64,000 nt of DNA from Dyadobacter sp. SG02 (GTDB taxonomy: Bacteria > Bacteroidota > Bacteroidia > Cytophagales > Spirosomataceae): NCBI RefSeq assembly GCF_900109045.1, contig NZ_FNYL01000001.1:383386-447385 (forward strand), given 5' to 3'. Below, piece by piece: positions 54,889 to 64,000 of this stretch; position 1 is the stretch's first letter; each line of letters opens with the position of its first letter. A program made the position numbers and the translations under genes. The notes beneath the pieces were generated by a model, which saw only the letters and a list, made by a program, of their open reading frames with translations, ran no database searches and was not told the DNA's origin.

Positions 54889-57567
54889 GTGTCGAAAAAA
54901 AAACTGATTGCTATCCTGCTGATCGTGCTTATCGGATCGGCAGGATATTTCCTGTTCAAATGGTCGAGGGGTTCGTCGGCAGCCTGGCAATTCATCCCGT
55001 CCAATGCCGTGGTGGTGATCACCAGCGAGCATTTGCAAGATTCGGCTTACACGGCCACAGAAGCCGCCCTTGACCTCAAACGGCTTCCTCTTCTCGACAT
55101 CGCCAGCGATAACCTGACATTGCTCAACCTGCTGACGAAAGATCCCAAAAAGCTTAAAACATTCCTGAAAGGCAAGACCCTTTCCTACTCGTACCACCCG
55201 CGCACGAGCACCGAATGGGGGGTGATCATGTACATTCCCGTCACCGAGGAAGAAACCAAATGGCTCGCCAGCCCGCAGCACGCCAACATCCGGCTTTTGC
55301 ACCACAACTTCCAGGATCACCGCATTACCGACGCCATCGATGCCAATTCGAGGCCGCTGTTTTCCTACCTGGTCAAAGACCATTTCCTGATCGTAAGCTA
55401 TTACGGCGACCTGATCGAAGACGCCGTACGCGCATCGTCGCTCAATATCGCCTCATTCAGGCTGCGCTCGCGCTTTTCGAATATCAACGACTCCGATTAC
55501 GGCACGAGCATTTATCTGCGCACGGATGCCTGGAAATCGGTCATGTCGATGGAGAATGTGGCCACGCTGGCCGAGTTTGGCAAAAGCTTCCCGGCTTACC
55601 AGGATTTTCACATTGAAAAAGCGGAAAACAAAGGTAACCTGACCGTTCAGTCGAATGGAGCCGACGCGCCGGATTACTACCTGGCCGAACTCCTGAAAGA
55701 TAATCCGGGCATGCCGTTTCTCGGGCATAAACACGTTTCGCAGCAGACTTCATTTCTGTACCGCGCCGCAGCATCCGACAAAGCGGCTTTCAAGGAAACA
55801 TTTTTGAAATGGCATAAGAAATACAAATCACCAGCCTGGGACAAGCTTAATTATTACATCGCCGGCGAAAGTAACGTGCTGATCGACAACATTGGTTCGG
55901 AGTTTGTGTTATGCCAATTAGAAGAAAATAACAGCATTACCGACGGCAAAATACTGCTCACGGAGTTTTCCAACTATGACAAAGCGCGTCCGGTACTGCA
56001 AAAGCTCGCACGCCTCGCCAACCAGGAGAGCAACGTTTCGGCCGATCAGTACCAGGGCTACGATATTTACTCGGTACCTGTGCCCGAGTTGCCGGCCGGG
56101 CTGTACGGGCCGATGTTCACCGGCTTTCCGCGCAGCTACATTACTTACATTGCGCCTTACCTCGTGATCAGTAACAACTCGCAGGTTTTGCAGAATTACA
56201 TTGTCGATTACGAAAACCAGATTACCTGGCAGCAATCCCCGGAATACGACAGCGTGTTCACGAACGTGAACAACGAGGCACAGCTTTCGATGATTGTGAA
56301 CCTGCGGAAGGCGCAATCGGGCGAGGAGACGCAGGTAAGCAAAAAATACAGCGACCTCACAGCCAAAATGGAGTCCATTACGCTGCAATGCCGGTTCGAA
56401 GGCAGCGAAGCATTTCCTGAGCTCACATTTCATCCCAAAAAACGGCAAACCGCCAGTAAGGTACTGAACCGTACTTTCCTGAACATCGACATCGAGTGGC
56501 CGGATATTTACGACTCCGACCTGGCCGCATTGCAAAACCCGATCGACGGAAGCTCGGAAATACTGCTGACCGACAAAGAGCATAATCTACTCAGAACGAA
56601 CAACCTGCGCGAAGGAAAAACCGAAACCATCGCCAAACTGAACGGGCCGATCAGCACTTCCGCCTACAAAGTCGATTTCCTGAACATTGGGCGTCAGCAA
56701 CGCATTTTCGCCACCGGCCGCACGGTGTATGCATTGGATGAAGACGACTCTACGAATGTTTCGACATTCCAGGCGCATTTACCCGGTTCCGACCCTATTT
56801 CGGCATTATACCTTATCGATGGCGGCGAAGACGGCAGTAACCGGTTTATCGTCAAGAGCGCTGCGGAAGAATTGTTTGTTTGGGAAAGCGTAACCCGCCC
56901 GATCAAGAGATTGAACCACTCTGTACGATTCGAGAAGATCGTGGGGCCGGTAGTAGCGCTGAACCAGATCGGAAACAGGGGTTTTATTGTGACGCAGCAG
57001 AATGGAAAGATTTACTTGCTGAAAGAAAACGGCACGGTGCGTCCCGGCTTCCCGGTCGATATCCTGACCCGCACGGAAAGCCCGTTCACCTGGGCGCAAA
57101 ACCCGCAGACCGGCCAGCCCGAGCTCGCGGGCGTAAGCGTGTCGGGCGAACTGATCCGCATTAGCCTGGATGGCAAAGTCACATCGCGCCGCCAGCTCCT
57201 GCGCCCCGAACCGGGTTCGCGTTTCCGGATACTGTTCGACCGCAATTCGCTGGATTGGATATTGGTGCGGTCGGTTAACTCGAAAACCGCTATCATTACG
57301 AAAGACGGTCGAGAGTTGTTCGAAATCAAGGATATTTTACCAAATGCCGCGATACAGTACCATTTCTTTGGGGTCGATAACCGGTTTATCACGATCAAAT
57401 CGGGCAGCTATTCCACGGTGTTTGATATGAATGGAAAGCGCCTGGGCGACAAAGCGATCCCATCGGAAATGCCGGTGCAGCTCACTTATCAGCCGGGTTA
57501 TTATAAATTATTGATATTCAGCCGGTCGGAAAAGAAAATACAGGTCTGGTCGATCAAGTTGAGATAA
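54889..57567 (+). CDS. large membrane-anchored protein, DUF3352-like with C-terminal propeller-like part
   Basis: 892 aa from a GTG at 54889. A single N-terminal helix (KKLIAILLIVLIGSAGYFLF) anchors a large extracytoplasmic part. The first 500 residues resemble DUF3352-type envelope proteins (WQFIPSNAVVVITSEHL start). The rest has repeated blade-like strands (GFIVTQQNGKIYLLKENG, GELIRISLDGKV), resembling a PQQ-like propeller. No enzyme motif is seen. Position in the operon suggests a periplasmic assembly or quality-control role in the glycan pathway, which is inferred. Confidence 0.68.
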   Translation: MSKKKLIAILLIVLIGSAGYFLFKWSRGSSAAWQFIPSNAVVVITSEHLQDSAYTATEAALDLKRLPLLDIASDNLTLLNLLTKDPKKLKTFLKGKTLSYSYHPRTSTEWGVIMYIPVTEEETKWLASPQHANIRLLHHNFQDHRITDAIDANSRPLFSYLVKDHFLIVSYYGDLIEDAVRASSLNIASFRLRSRFSNINDSDYGTSIYLRTDAWKSVMSMENVATLAEFGKSFPAYQDFHIEKAENKGNLTVQSNGADAPDYYLAELLKDNPGMPFLGHKHVSQQTSFLYRAAASDKAAFKETFLKWHKKYKSPAWDKLNYYIAGESNVLIDNIGSEFVLCQLEENNSITDGKILLTEFSNYDKARPVLQKLARLANQESNVSADQYQGYDIYSVPVPELPAGLYGPMFTGFPRSYITYIAPYLVISNNSQVLQNYIVDYENQITWQQSPEYDSVFTNVNNEAQLSMIVNLRKAQSGEETQVSKKYSDLTAKMESITLQCRFEGSEAFPELTFHPKKRQTASKVLNRTFLNIDIEWPDIYDSDLAALQNPIDGSSEILLTDKEHNLLRTNNLREGKTETIAKLNGPISTSAYKVDFLNIGRQQRIFATGRTVYALDEDDSTNVSTFQAHLPGSDPISALYLIDGGEDGSNRFIVKSAAEELFVWESVTRPIKRLNHSVRFEKIVGPVVALNQIGNRGFIVTQQNGKIYLLKENGTVRPGFPVDILTRTESPFTWAQNPQTGQPELAGVSVSGELIRISLDGKVTSRRQLLRPEPGSRFRILFDRNSLDWILVRSVNSKTAIITKDGRELFEIKDILPNAAIQYHFFGVDNRFITIKSGSYSTVFDMNGKRLGDKAIPSEMPVQLTYQPGYYKLLIFSRSEKKIQVWSIKLR

Positions 57568-57571
57568 TGCT

Positions 57572-58603
57572 ATGAAAATTCTAAGATATATCGCACTCGC
57601 TATTGGCTGCCTCATTTGGATTGTAGGGCTTAGCCCGACCATTTTACCATGGCTATGGAAAGTGCAGGTTGTGGAAGATGGCTACCAGTATGGCGATTTA
57701 TACAAGCTCTCCACGCTTTCGGAATTTCGTGACCCGCGCCATCAATGCGCCGGCTATGTACCGCCGGCACGGCCGCATTCGGCGAAGAAAGTGCATTTAT
57801 ATATTATCGGCGATAGTTTTACGGAGCACGGCAGGGTTGAGAAGAAGGATTTCCCGGTAGACGACTACACCTGGGTGAAATGGTCTGAATTCCTGCATAT
57901 CAAACTGGACACGACCGAGCACAATATCCTGCTGATGGAAAGCGTGGAACGGCATTTCCGTCAGAAATTCGCCTCTTCGGCTATTACTGTACTCGTTCCC
58001 GACACGGCGACATTCGAACAGAAAGGTGCTTCCACTAAATTCATGCACCGCCTCGACGAGGCGTTTAAAGGCTCGCATACCGCCGACAGGCTCGATGGCT
58101 TCCTGTTCCAGAACGACTTTGCATTGCGCATTAAAGAATGGAAATCTGATTTTAATCAAAAGTTTTTCAACCGCGCCGGTTCGGGTGTTACGCTCGTGAA
58201 CTATGATCGTGACATCGTGTATTACATGGATACCGACACCCCGGAGGTTACATCATCTTTCACGCCCGTACGCGAAACGGAGCTTGATTCGATGATCACC
58301 CATTTGAATGCAAGCCGGGATTTTGCCGAATCGTTGGGTTTCGACAATGTGCTATTCACCATTATCCCCAATAAAACGTCGGTACTCAGCCCGGACTATG
58401 GCGTATACAACAACCTGATCGAGCGGGTGTACAACCATCCGAAACTTAACGTTCCGTATATCGACGTCCTGCCCGATTTCAGGCGTATGGGCCGCTCTTC
58501 GTACATGAAGGGCGATTCGCACTGGACTTGCGAGGGACAAACGGTCTGGCTGAACAAAATCAATGCGCTGATCAACCAGCTCGTTGCCGGACCTGCCTCT
58601 TAG
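57572..58603 (+). CDS. SGNH/AlgX-like O-acetylation family protein
   Basis: 343 aa with an N-terminal hydrophobic segment (about 6-27), probably a membrane anchor. A nucleophile motif LYIIGDSFTEHG (about 72-83) and the distal GDSHWTCEGQ (Asp and His) fit an SGNH hydrolase of the AlgX/AlgJ/DltD-like group that transfers acetyl groups to extracytoplasmic polysaccharides. Together with the acyltransferase-3 it would modify a glycan. It is the last gene of the run; its stop overlaps that of the antiporter on the other strand by 4 bases. Confidence 0.75.
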   Translation: MKILRYIALAIGCLIWIVGLSPTILPWLWKVQVVEDGYQYGDLYKLSTLSEFRDPRHQCAGYVPPARPHSAKKVHLYIIGDSFTEHGRVEKKDFPVDDYTWVKWSEFLHIKLDTTEHNILLMESVERHFRQKFASSAITVLVPDTATFEQKGASTKFMHRLDEAFKGSHTADRLDGFLFQNDFALRIKEWKSDFNQKFFNRAGSGVTLVNYDRDIVYYMDTDTPEVTSSFTPVRETELDSMITHLNASRDFAESLGFDNVLFTIIPNKTSVLSPDYGVYNNLIERVYNHPKLNVPYIDVLPDFRRMGRSSYMKGDSHWTCEGQTVWLNKINALINQLVAGPAS

Positions 58604-59856
58604 GCGGCCGCTTCCGCGTCGTCGGGCAGGCGGTCGGTGAGCTTACCTACCGTGAGCCCCTGCACGATAATCGAGAACAGTACCACGAAATAGGTAATTG
58701 CAAGCAGCAGGTCTTTGTTGAGATCATGGTCGATGGACAATGCCAATGCAATGGACACGCCCCCGCGCAAGCCTCCCCACACCAGTATCGTAATCGATTT
58801 CTTTCCAAACCGCGCCTTGAAAGGAATGAGTTTGACGGGAATGTAGATCGAAATGAACCGTGCCGAAAGCACCACCACGATCGCTACCAGCCCTGCCCAG
58901 CCATACTGCTTCATGTCCGGGATCAATAGCAATTCAAAACCGATGATCAGGAACAGGATCGCATTAAGTATCTCATCGATCAGCTCCCAGAATTTATCGA
59001 TATAGTCGCGCTCGGTATCCGAAACCGCGCCGGGGTTTTTACCATAATTACCCACTACGAGGCCGGCCGCCACCATCGCCAGCGGGCCCGACATATGCAA
59101 TGCCTGCGCCGCCAGGTGCCCGCCCATCACGATCGCGAGCGTAATGAGCACGTGTACATTGTAGCCGTCCACCCGGTACATCATTTTGGAACCCAAAAAA
59201 CCGAGCAGCAAGCCGAGCAGAATACCGCCGATCGCCTCCTTCACAAACAATCCCGCAATACCGGTAAACGAAGTGTTCACCTCCTCGCCCCGCGCCAGCG
59301 CGAGCATGAGAATGAACACCACAACCGCCATACCATCATTGAAAAGCGATTCTCCCGCGATCTTCGTTTCAAGGGATTTCGGGACACCAGCCTGTTTCAG
59401 AATGCCGAGTACCGCAATAGGATCGGTAGGCGAAATCAATGCGCCGAAAACGAGGCATTGGATTAAAGGAATGGTAATGCCAAGCAGCGGCAGGATATAA
59501 TACATCAAAAAACCGATCACGAAGGTCGAAATCACCACGCTGACGGTCGAGAAGATAATGACCGGCATCCGCTGCTCGCGGAGATCTTCCAAATGCAAAT
59601 GGATCGCACCCGCGAAAAGCAGGAAATTGAGCATTGCGCCCATGAGTATTTCCGTAAGATCGACGCTCGCGATGAGCGTGGAAATGCGGATGAACGTGCG
59701 CGGAAATATGCTGTCGGTAGCGATAAGCCCCAACGAAACCATCAATGCGATCACCATGACGCCGATGGACGGAGGCAATTTCAAAAACCGGGAATTGAGG
59801 TAGGAAAATATCGCAGAGAGGACGATTAATGCAGAAAAAGAATAATACAGCTCCAT
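58600..59856 (-). CDS. CPA1-family sodium/proton antiporter (NhaP-like)
   Basis: 418 aa from ATG 59856; an upstream in-frame ATG at 59904 is less likely because the -7 element lies between. About 12 membrane helices. Family motif ISPTDPIAVLGILKQAG and the ESLFNDGMAVVVF segment with the transport Asp pair (ND) are intact. It exports Na+ (or K+) in exchange for protons. The C-terminus is short, without a cytoplasmic nucleotide-binding domain. Confidence 0.92.
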   Translation of the reverse strand: MELYYSFSALIVLSAIFSYLNSRFLKLPPSIGVMVIALMVSLGLIATDSIFPRTFIRISTLIASVDLTEILMGAMLNFLLFAGAIHLHLEDLREQRMPVIIFSTVSVVISTFVIGFLMYYILPLLGITIPLIQCLVFGALISPTDPIAVLGILKQAGVPKSLETKIAGESLFNDGMAVVVFILMLALARGEEVNTSFTGIAGLFVKEAIGGILLGLLLGFLGSKMMYRVDGYNVHVLITLAIVMGGHLAAQALHMSGPLAMVAAGLVVGNYGKNPGAVSDTERDYIDKFWELIDEILNAILFLIIGFELLLIPDMKQYGWAGLVAIVVVLSARFISIYIPVKLIPFKARFGKKSITILVWGGLRGGVSIALALSIDHDLNKDLLLAITYFVVLFSIIVQGLTVGKLTDRLPDDAEAAA

Positions 59857-59877
59857 GAAAATATTTTTTAGACTAAC

Positions 59878-59908
59878 CAAAAATACAAAATTCCGGGCTG
59901 GCATTCAA
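59878..59908 (-). promoter_or_regulatory. Bacteroidota-type promoter of the antiporter gene
   Basis: On the minus strand TATTTTTG (59885-59878) matches TAnnTTTG, and TTG (59908-59906) lies 20 bases upstream as a -33 element. The start codon follows about 22 bases downstream at 59856, which also supports that start. Confidence 0.55.
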
Positions 59909-60075
59909 GGTGGGGCGGGCTGTCGGGGCAAACTCTAATAGTATTCTAATTTGAAAGAACTGTCTGAAAACGTGCCCGAAAATTGATTTGAAAGCGCGAA
60001 AATCGGGTTGCATCGATTGTTTTCCTACATTAGTAATTCCAAGTTTGCCTTGTTATTCAACGCTTCCTATCCATT

Positions 60076-61224
60076 ATGCAAAAGCCCCTGGCAAGTTTCA
60101 GACCGTGCCTGATCAGGCATTACTATCCGGTTGTCGTGTTTATGCTCGGCGTGCTCGCTGCCCAGTCCGTGTTTTCACAGGCCGTGAAACTGAAACCCGG
60201 CTTCGATAAAGACGAATACAAAGAGCTCATGTACATACATTCCTCGCTGTACGATACCTCTATGACGCGCCGTGGTACTTTCCGGATACCCCGGCCCACG
60301 AAGTTCGATTCGGTTTACAGCTCACCTGTGATGGGCCTCGACAACCGGTGGGGCCTCTGGAAAAACAAGTCCTCGATAGGTGTGATCAACCTCCGCGGCA
60401 CGACGATGAATGCCGTGGGCTGGCTCGAAAACTTCTATGCCGCCATGGTGCCAGCCCGGGGCGAGCTCCAAATCACCAAAGATTATACATTCAAATACCA
60501 TTTGGCCGATAACCCAAAAGCGGCGGTGCATATCGGCTGGCTCCTTGGCACGGCGTACCTGGCCAGGGATATTTTGCCCAAAATCGATTCATTGTACAAA
60601 ACCGGCGTGAAGGACTTCCTGATCATGGGCCACAGCCAGGGTGGCGCGCTTGGCTACCTGTTGACGGCGCATTTATATTCGCTTCAAAAGCAGGGTGCAT
60701 TACCAAAGGATATTCGTTTCAAAACCTACGCCAGTGCGGCGCCGAAGGTGGGTAACACTTATTTTGCCTACGAATATGAGCATTTGGTCGACGGAGGCTG
60801 GGGTTACAATGTGATCAATTCGGCCGACTGGGTACCCGAAGTACCGTTTTCGGTACAAACCCTCGCGGATTTCAACAATACCAACCCTTTCAAGAACATC
60901 GACGGCATTATCAGGAAGCAGAAGCTCATCGCACGCATTGGTATGCGGCATGCGTACAAGGGTTTGAGAAAGCCCAGTGAAAAGGCGCAGCGCAATTACG
61001 AGAAGTACCTCGGCCAGTATGCGGGCAAAATTGTCTCGAAAAACCTGCCCGAATACCAGTCTCCGGCCTTTTACAAAAGTAGCAACTATGTCCGTACAGG
61101 GCCAACCGTGGTGCTGCTGGCTACCGACGGGTACTACAAGCAATTTGAGGATTCAGACAAGAACGTTTTCATCCATCACGGCCTGCAACCCTACCTGCAT
61201 TTGATCGAACAATACAATTACTGA
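60076..61224 (+). CDS. secreted class 3 lipase-family protein
   Basis: 382 aa. A leader (VVVFMLGVLAAQSVFSQ) targets it for export. The alpha/beta-hydrolase nucleophile elbow GHSQGG lies near residue 184 in FLIMGHSQGGALGYLL, followed by KTYASAAPKVGN, which is typical of fungal-like (class 3) lipases. A catalytic Asp and His can be placed only roughly (NSADWVPEVPF and a distal His). Secreted or outer-membrane lipase/esterase. It is followed 15 bases later by the M14 gene. Confidence 0.82.
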   Translation: MQKPLASFRPCLIRHYYPVVVFMLGVLAAQSVFSQAVKLKPGFDKDEYKELMYIHSSLYDTSMTRRGTFRIPRPTKFDSVYSSPVMGLDNRWGLWKNKSSIGVINLRGTTMNAVGWLENFYAAMVPARGELQITKDYTFKYHLADNPKAAVHIGWLLGTAYLARDILPKIDSLYKTGVKDFLIMGHSQGGALGYLLTAHLYSLQKQGALPKDIRFKTYASAAPKVGNTYFAYEYEHLVDGGWGYNVINSADWVPEVPFSVQTLADFNNTNPFKNIDGIIRKQKLIARIGMRHAYKGLRKPSEKAQRNYEKYLGQYAGKIVSKNLPEYQSPAFYKSSNYVRTGPTVVLLATDGYYKQFEDSDKNVFIHHGLQPYLHLIEQYNY

Positions 61225-61239
61225 CATTTCACTCCATTC

Positions 61240-62970
61240 ATGCGCTCCCAACTGACACTATTCCTGCTGTGCATTGCCTACGCCGCGACCGCCCAGTACC
61301 AGACCCGTTTTGAAAAAAGCGGTGGCAGGCAGACTCCCACTTACGAGGAAGGCATTGCTTTTTACCGGCAACTCGCTCAAAACTTCCCCCAGGTAAATAT
61401 GCAGGAAAAAGGCCTTACCGATAGCGGCAAGCCGTTGCATTTGGTATTGTATTCCAAAAACCGGGTGTTTGATATTAAAAAACTGAAAGCGCAGGGCAAA
61501 GCTGTTTTGTTCATCAATAATGCCATTCACCCCGGCGAACCCGACGGCGTGGACGCGTCGATGATGCTCTTGCGCGACATACTGGTTAATCCCGCGAAAT
61601 TTCCCGAACTGGACAGCGTAGTGCTCGCTATTATTCCTTTCTACAATATCGGCGGTGCATTAAACCGCAACAGTACCACCCGTACCAACCAGGCCGGGCC
61701 GGAGGAATATGGCTTCCGGGGAAATGCCCGAAATTATGATCTCAATCGGGATTTCATCAAAGCCGACACCCGCAATGCGCGGAGCTTCGCCGCCATTTTC
61801 CACGAGCTCGATCCCGACCTTTTCGCAGATACGCACGTGAGCAACGGGGCCGATTACCAATATGTGATGACGCTCGACTACGCCCAGAAAGACAAACTCG
61901 GCGGCCCGCTCGGCGATTTCAACAACGCGGTTTTCCTGCCTTACATGTACAAGCATTTGAAGGAGGCAGGCTTCGAAGCGACACCTTACGTGAATGCTTA
62001 CGGCCAGACGCCCGATAAGGGTTTTGTCCAGTTTCCCGACTGGCCACGGTATTCCACGGGCTATGCGGCTTTGTTTCATACCATCGGCGTGATGACGGAA
62101 ACCCATATGCTGAAACCGTACGATCAGCGCGTGAAATCGACTTATGCCTATTTGCATGGCAATATCAGGTTCCTGGCCGCGCATCGAAAAGCATTGCTAA
62201 AACTGCGGAATGAGACAAAAGAAGCCGTTAAAAAGCAGGAAAAATTCGCCATTACCTGGCAGGTCGACAAGTCGAAACAATCCACCATTGCGTTCAAAGG
62301 CTATGAACCCGAGTACATTCCGAGCGAAGTAAGCGGGTTACCCAGGCTGCATTACGATCGCTCGAAGCCCTTCACGAAAGAGATTCCCTTCTACGATACC
62401 TATGTGCCGCTGGACGAAGTGACGCGGCCCGAGGCATACATTATTCCCCAGGGTTGGCACAACATCATTGCACTCCTTCGGTTGAACGGTGTGCAAGTGA
62501 AAGAGCTCGAAAAGGACTCGGAAATGGATGTGGAAACCTATTACATCGAAGACATGGAAACGCCGAAACAGCCATTTGAGGGGCATTACTGGCATACTTC
62601 GGTGAAGCTGCGAGTCGAGAAACAAAAGCTGCCGTTCAAAAAAGGCGACTGGGTTGTTCCTGTAAACCAGTCAACGAACCGCTACATCATCGAAACCCTC
62701 GAACCGAAAGCGGTGGATTCTTTCTTCAAATGGAATTTCTTTGACACCGTTTTGCAGGCCAAGGAACATTACTCGGGTTATGTTTTTGAGGATCTGGCGG
62801 CTGATTTGCTAAAAAAATCACCCGAACTCAAAGCCAGGCTCGACGAGAAACGCAAAGCCGATCCGGCGTTTGCCAAAAACGGCAACGCCCAGCTGGATTT
62901 TATTTACCAAAATTCGGGGTACGCGGAAAAGGAATATATGCGCTATCCCGTTTTCCGCGTCGTGAAATGA
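61240..62970 (+). CDS. secreted M14-family metallocarboxypeptidase
   Basis: 576 aa with signal peptide (MRSQLTLFLLCIAYAATAQ). Zinc motif HPGEPDG (HxxE, about 93-99 of the product) is present, and the third His ligand is probably in FADTHVSNG. NRDFIKADT supplies the substrate-binding Arg region. It fits the M14 group of Bacteroidota that includes peptidoglycan and protein carboxypeptidases. It probably shares the lipase operon. The stop abuts the convergent outer-membrane gene. Confidence 0.86.
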   Translation: MRSQLTLFLLCIAYAATAQYQTRFEKSGGRQTPTYEEGIAFYRQLAQNFPQVNMQEKGLTDSGKPLHLVLYSKNRVFDIKKLKAQGKAVLFINNAIHPGEPDGVDASMMLLRDILVNPAKFPELDSVVLAIIPFYNIGGALNRNSTTRTNQAGPEEYGFRGNARNYDLNRDFIKADTRNARSFAAIFHELDPDLFADTHVSNGADYQYVMTLDYAQKDKLGGPLGDFNNAVFLPYMYKHLKEAGFEATPYVNAYGQTPDKGFVQFPDWPRYSTGYAALFHTIGVMTETHMLKPYDQRVKSTYAYLHGNIRFLAAHRKALLKLRNETKEAVKKQEKFAITWQVDKSKQSTIAFKGYEPEYIPSEVSGLPRLHYDRSKPFTKEIPFYDTYVPLDEVTRPEAYIIPQGWHNIIALLRLNGVQVKELEKDSEMDVETYYIEDMETPKQPFEGHYWHTSVKLRVEKQKLPFKKGDWVVPVNQSTNRYIIETLEPKAVDSFFKWNFFDTVLQAKEHYSGYVFEDLAADLLKKSPELKARLDEKRKADPAFAKNGNAQLDFIYQNSGYAEKEYMRYPVFRVVK

Positions 62971-63819
62971 TCAGAACCGGAAACCGAGATTGAAATTGAA
63001 TTCACCGGTGATTTCCATCCCTCTGGTGCGGTAAACCTTCGAGTCGAATTTATCGCGGTCGATGTACCGCGGGCCCACGCCGGCATTCAGGCCGATCTGA
63101 AAATGTTTCGTGATCTGAAAGTTGACAAAATTGTTGACGATCATTCCCATCCGGAAGCGTTCCCTTTCCTCGTCGCGGGAGGTATAAACCTGCGTTGTAG
63201 GGTTATAGTCGGTATATTGATACCAATGCTTGCCCACACCCGCGTAAAGCGTAGGACCAACCGCGTAGGTAACACGTTTCTGCCCGAACGGGTAAATCTT
63301 TAAAGTCGGGGAAAAATAATACATCTCGTCATTATCGGTGCTTTCCGAGCCAATCGGGAAGTAATAGCTGTCGGCGACCGTTACTGTAAGTGGTAAAAGC
63401 AGCCCGAAATTGCCGTTTTTATCCAGAATTCTTTCATAGCTGATACCAAAACCGGGACCGCTGTCCAATGCCTTAAATGGCGAGATATCGAACTTGTTTT
63501 TGCCCAATTCCTCATCCTGAACCATCGGTGCATTACGTTCGTGCCCGCGCTCGCCGATGCGTTCGTTACTACGTTCCCGCCGTTTGTCGAACCAGATCGT
63601 CTGTCCGTTTCCGAATTCGATCCGCAACAATTCGTTCTTCCTGATTACGAAATTAGCGGCATTAGCCTCCTGGCTAATCTTGTACAAAACCTTGTCGATA
63701 CCAACTTCGGTCACCTTCCCTTCGATAGTGGAGCCATTTTTGCGGACGAGAACATCCTGTGCGCGAGCGGTGACAAAAAGGAGCGATAATAAGAACGTGA
63801 GAGTAAGAATCCTTCCCAT
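62971..63819 (-). CDS. outer-membrane beta-barrel protein with N-terminal SH3-like segment
   Basis: About 283 aa from ATG 63819; the frame is open upstream, but this start gives a normal signal peptide (LTLTFLLSLLFVTARAQ). Residues about 22-80 (DVLVRKNGSTIEGKVTEVG) look like a small beta-barrel or SH3-like domain. A hydrophilic Arg/Glu-rich linker (near 85-110) joins it to a C-terminal outer-membrane barrel ending in aromatic FNFNLGFRF. No specific function can be assigned. Confidence 0.75.
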   Translation of the reverse strand: MGRILTLTFLLSLLFVTARAQDVLVRKNGSTIEGKVTEVGIDKVLYKISQEANAANFVIRKNELLRIEFGNGQTIWFDKRRERSNERIGERGHERNAPMVQDEELGKNKFDISPFKALDSGPGFGISYERILDKNGNFGLLLPLTVTVADSYYFPIGSESTDNDEMYYFSPTLKIYPFGQKRVTYAVGPTLYAGVGKHWYQYTDYNPTTQVYTSRDEERERFRMGMIVNNFVNFQITKHFQIGLNAGVGPRYIDRDKFDSKVYRTRGMEITGEFNFNLGFRF

Positions 63820-63867
63820 AGCGTAGTTGTGTTGATGGCTAATGATCAAATTTAGAGGAATACTGAC

Positions 63868-63875
63868 TATTTTTG
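63868..63875 (+). promoter_or_regulatory. candidate -7 element before the last partial gene
   Basis: TATTTTTG matches TAnnTTTG, 72 bases upstream of the ATG at 63947. No clear -33 element at 19-20 bases. Confidence 0.35.
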
Positions 63876-63946
63876 CCAAGTATACTCACTGAACGTTTAA
63901 AAACATACTTCTGTTATACACCTGGCCAGACCGGCCGATTCATATT

Positions 63947-64000
63947 ATGCAGGCTGCGTTTAAAATGGATGATCATCACGCAGCCATTAAAAAGACCAAA
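63947..64000 (+). CDS. start of an unidentified gene, partial
   Basis: An ATG at 63947 opens an 18-codon frame to the window edge (MQAAFKMDDHHAAIKKTK). The product cannot be identified from so few residues. The upstream -7-like element and the divergent layout with the outer-membrane gene support a real start. Confidence 0.4.
   Translation, partial: MQAAFKMDDHHAAIKKTK

Overview
The window looks like chromosomal DNA of a Bacteroidota member of the order Cytophagales, most like the Dyadobacter/Spirosoma group. Grounds: coding density is high and base composition is roughly balanced; starts lack clear Shine-Dalgarno sequences; several genes are preceded by the Bacteroidota -7 element TAnnTTTG; and the family mix is typical (LytTR/His_kinase pair, menaquinone enzymes, CarboxypepD-regulatory outer-membrane barrels, OmpA proteins with PD40 repeats, DUF4038 hydrolase, viroplasmin-type RNase H). 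The genus is an inference.

Layout. 1-1100: the truncated start of a small membrane protein, then a minus-strand tRNA-Asp locus with two intact genes and three expanded, decayed tandem copies. 1193-8986: housekeeping genes (Nif3-like, zinc-ribbon coiled coil, TPR protein, RadC, DUF3298 lipoprotein), a two-component LytTR pair and a histidine phosphatase. 9072-10795: a hotdog thioesterase and isochorismate synthase (menaquinone). 10940-16530: a complete RND efflux operon (adaptor, pump, TolC), followed by an outer-membrane barrel protein and a CvfB-like S1 protein. 20046-20617: a VapC-type toxin-antitoxin pair. 20681-25078: two secreted amidohydrolase-family proteins. 25196-26992: a small conserved protein, then SatD and DUF3307 genes preceded by four evenly spaced palindromes. 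27052-41929: mostly housekeeping genes on the minus strand (RF3, pyrophosphatase, TrmN6-like, RNase H, PepT, MazG-like, MarC, Nudix regulator, class V aminotransferase, DapA, LigA), plus two Uma2 proteins and Rpe.

41950-58603: a plus-strand surface and glycan region. After a DUF4038 hydrolase, a discoidin/PD40/OmpA protein and a GT39-like membrane transferase comes a tight run of eight genes: transketolase N-half, an epimerase-GT2 fusion, transketolase C-half, a polytopic membrane protein, an acyltransferase-3, a second GT2, a large membrane-anchored propeller-like protein and an SGNH/AlgX-like protein. Together they look like a glycan assembly and O-acylation locus using a sugar made or modified by a dedicated split transketolase. 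58600-64000: a CPA1 antiporter, a secreted lipase and M14 carboxypeptidase, an outer-membrane protein, and the first codons of a further gene.

The most unusual points are the four palindromes at exactly 29-bp spacing before satD, the split-transketolase/fusion glycan operon, the expanded tRNA-Asp pseudo-array, and the amidohydrolase pair in which only one of three amidohydrolase domains keeps its metal-binding HxH motif. No integrase, transposase, CRISPR array or rRNA was seen.
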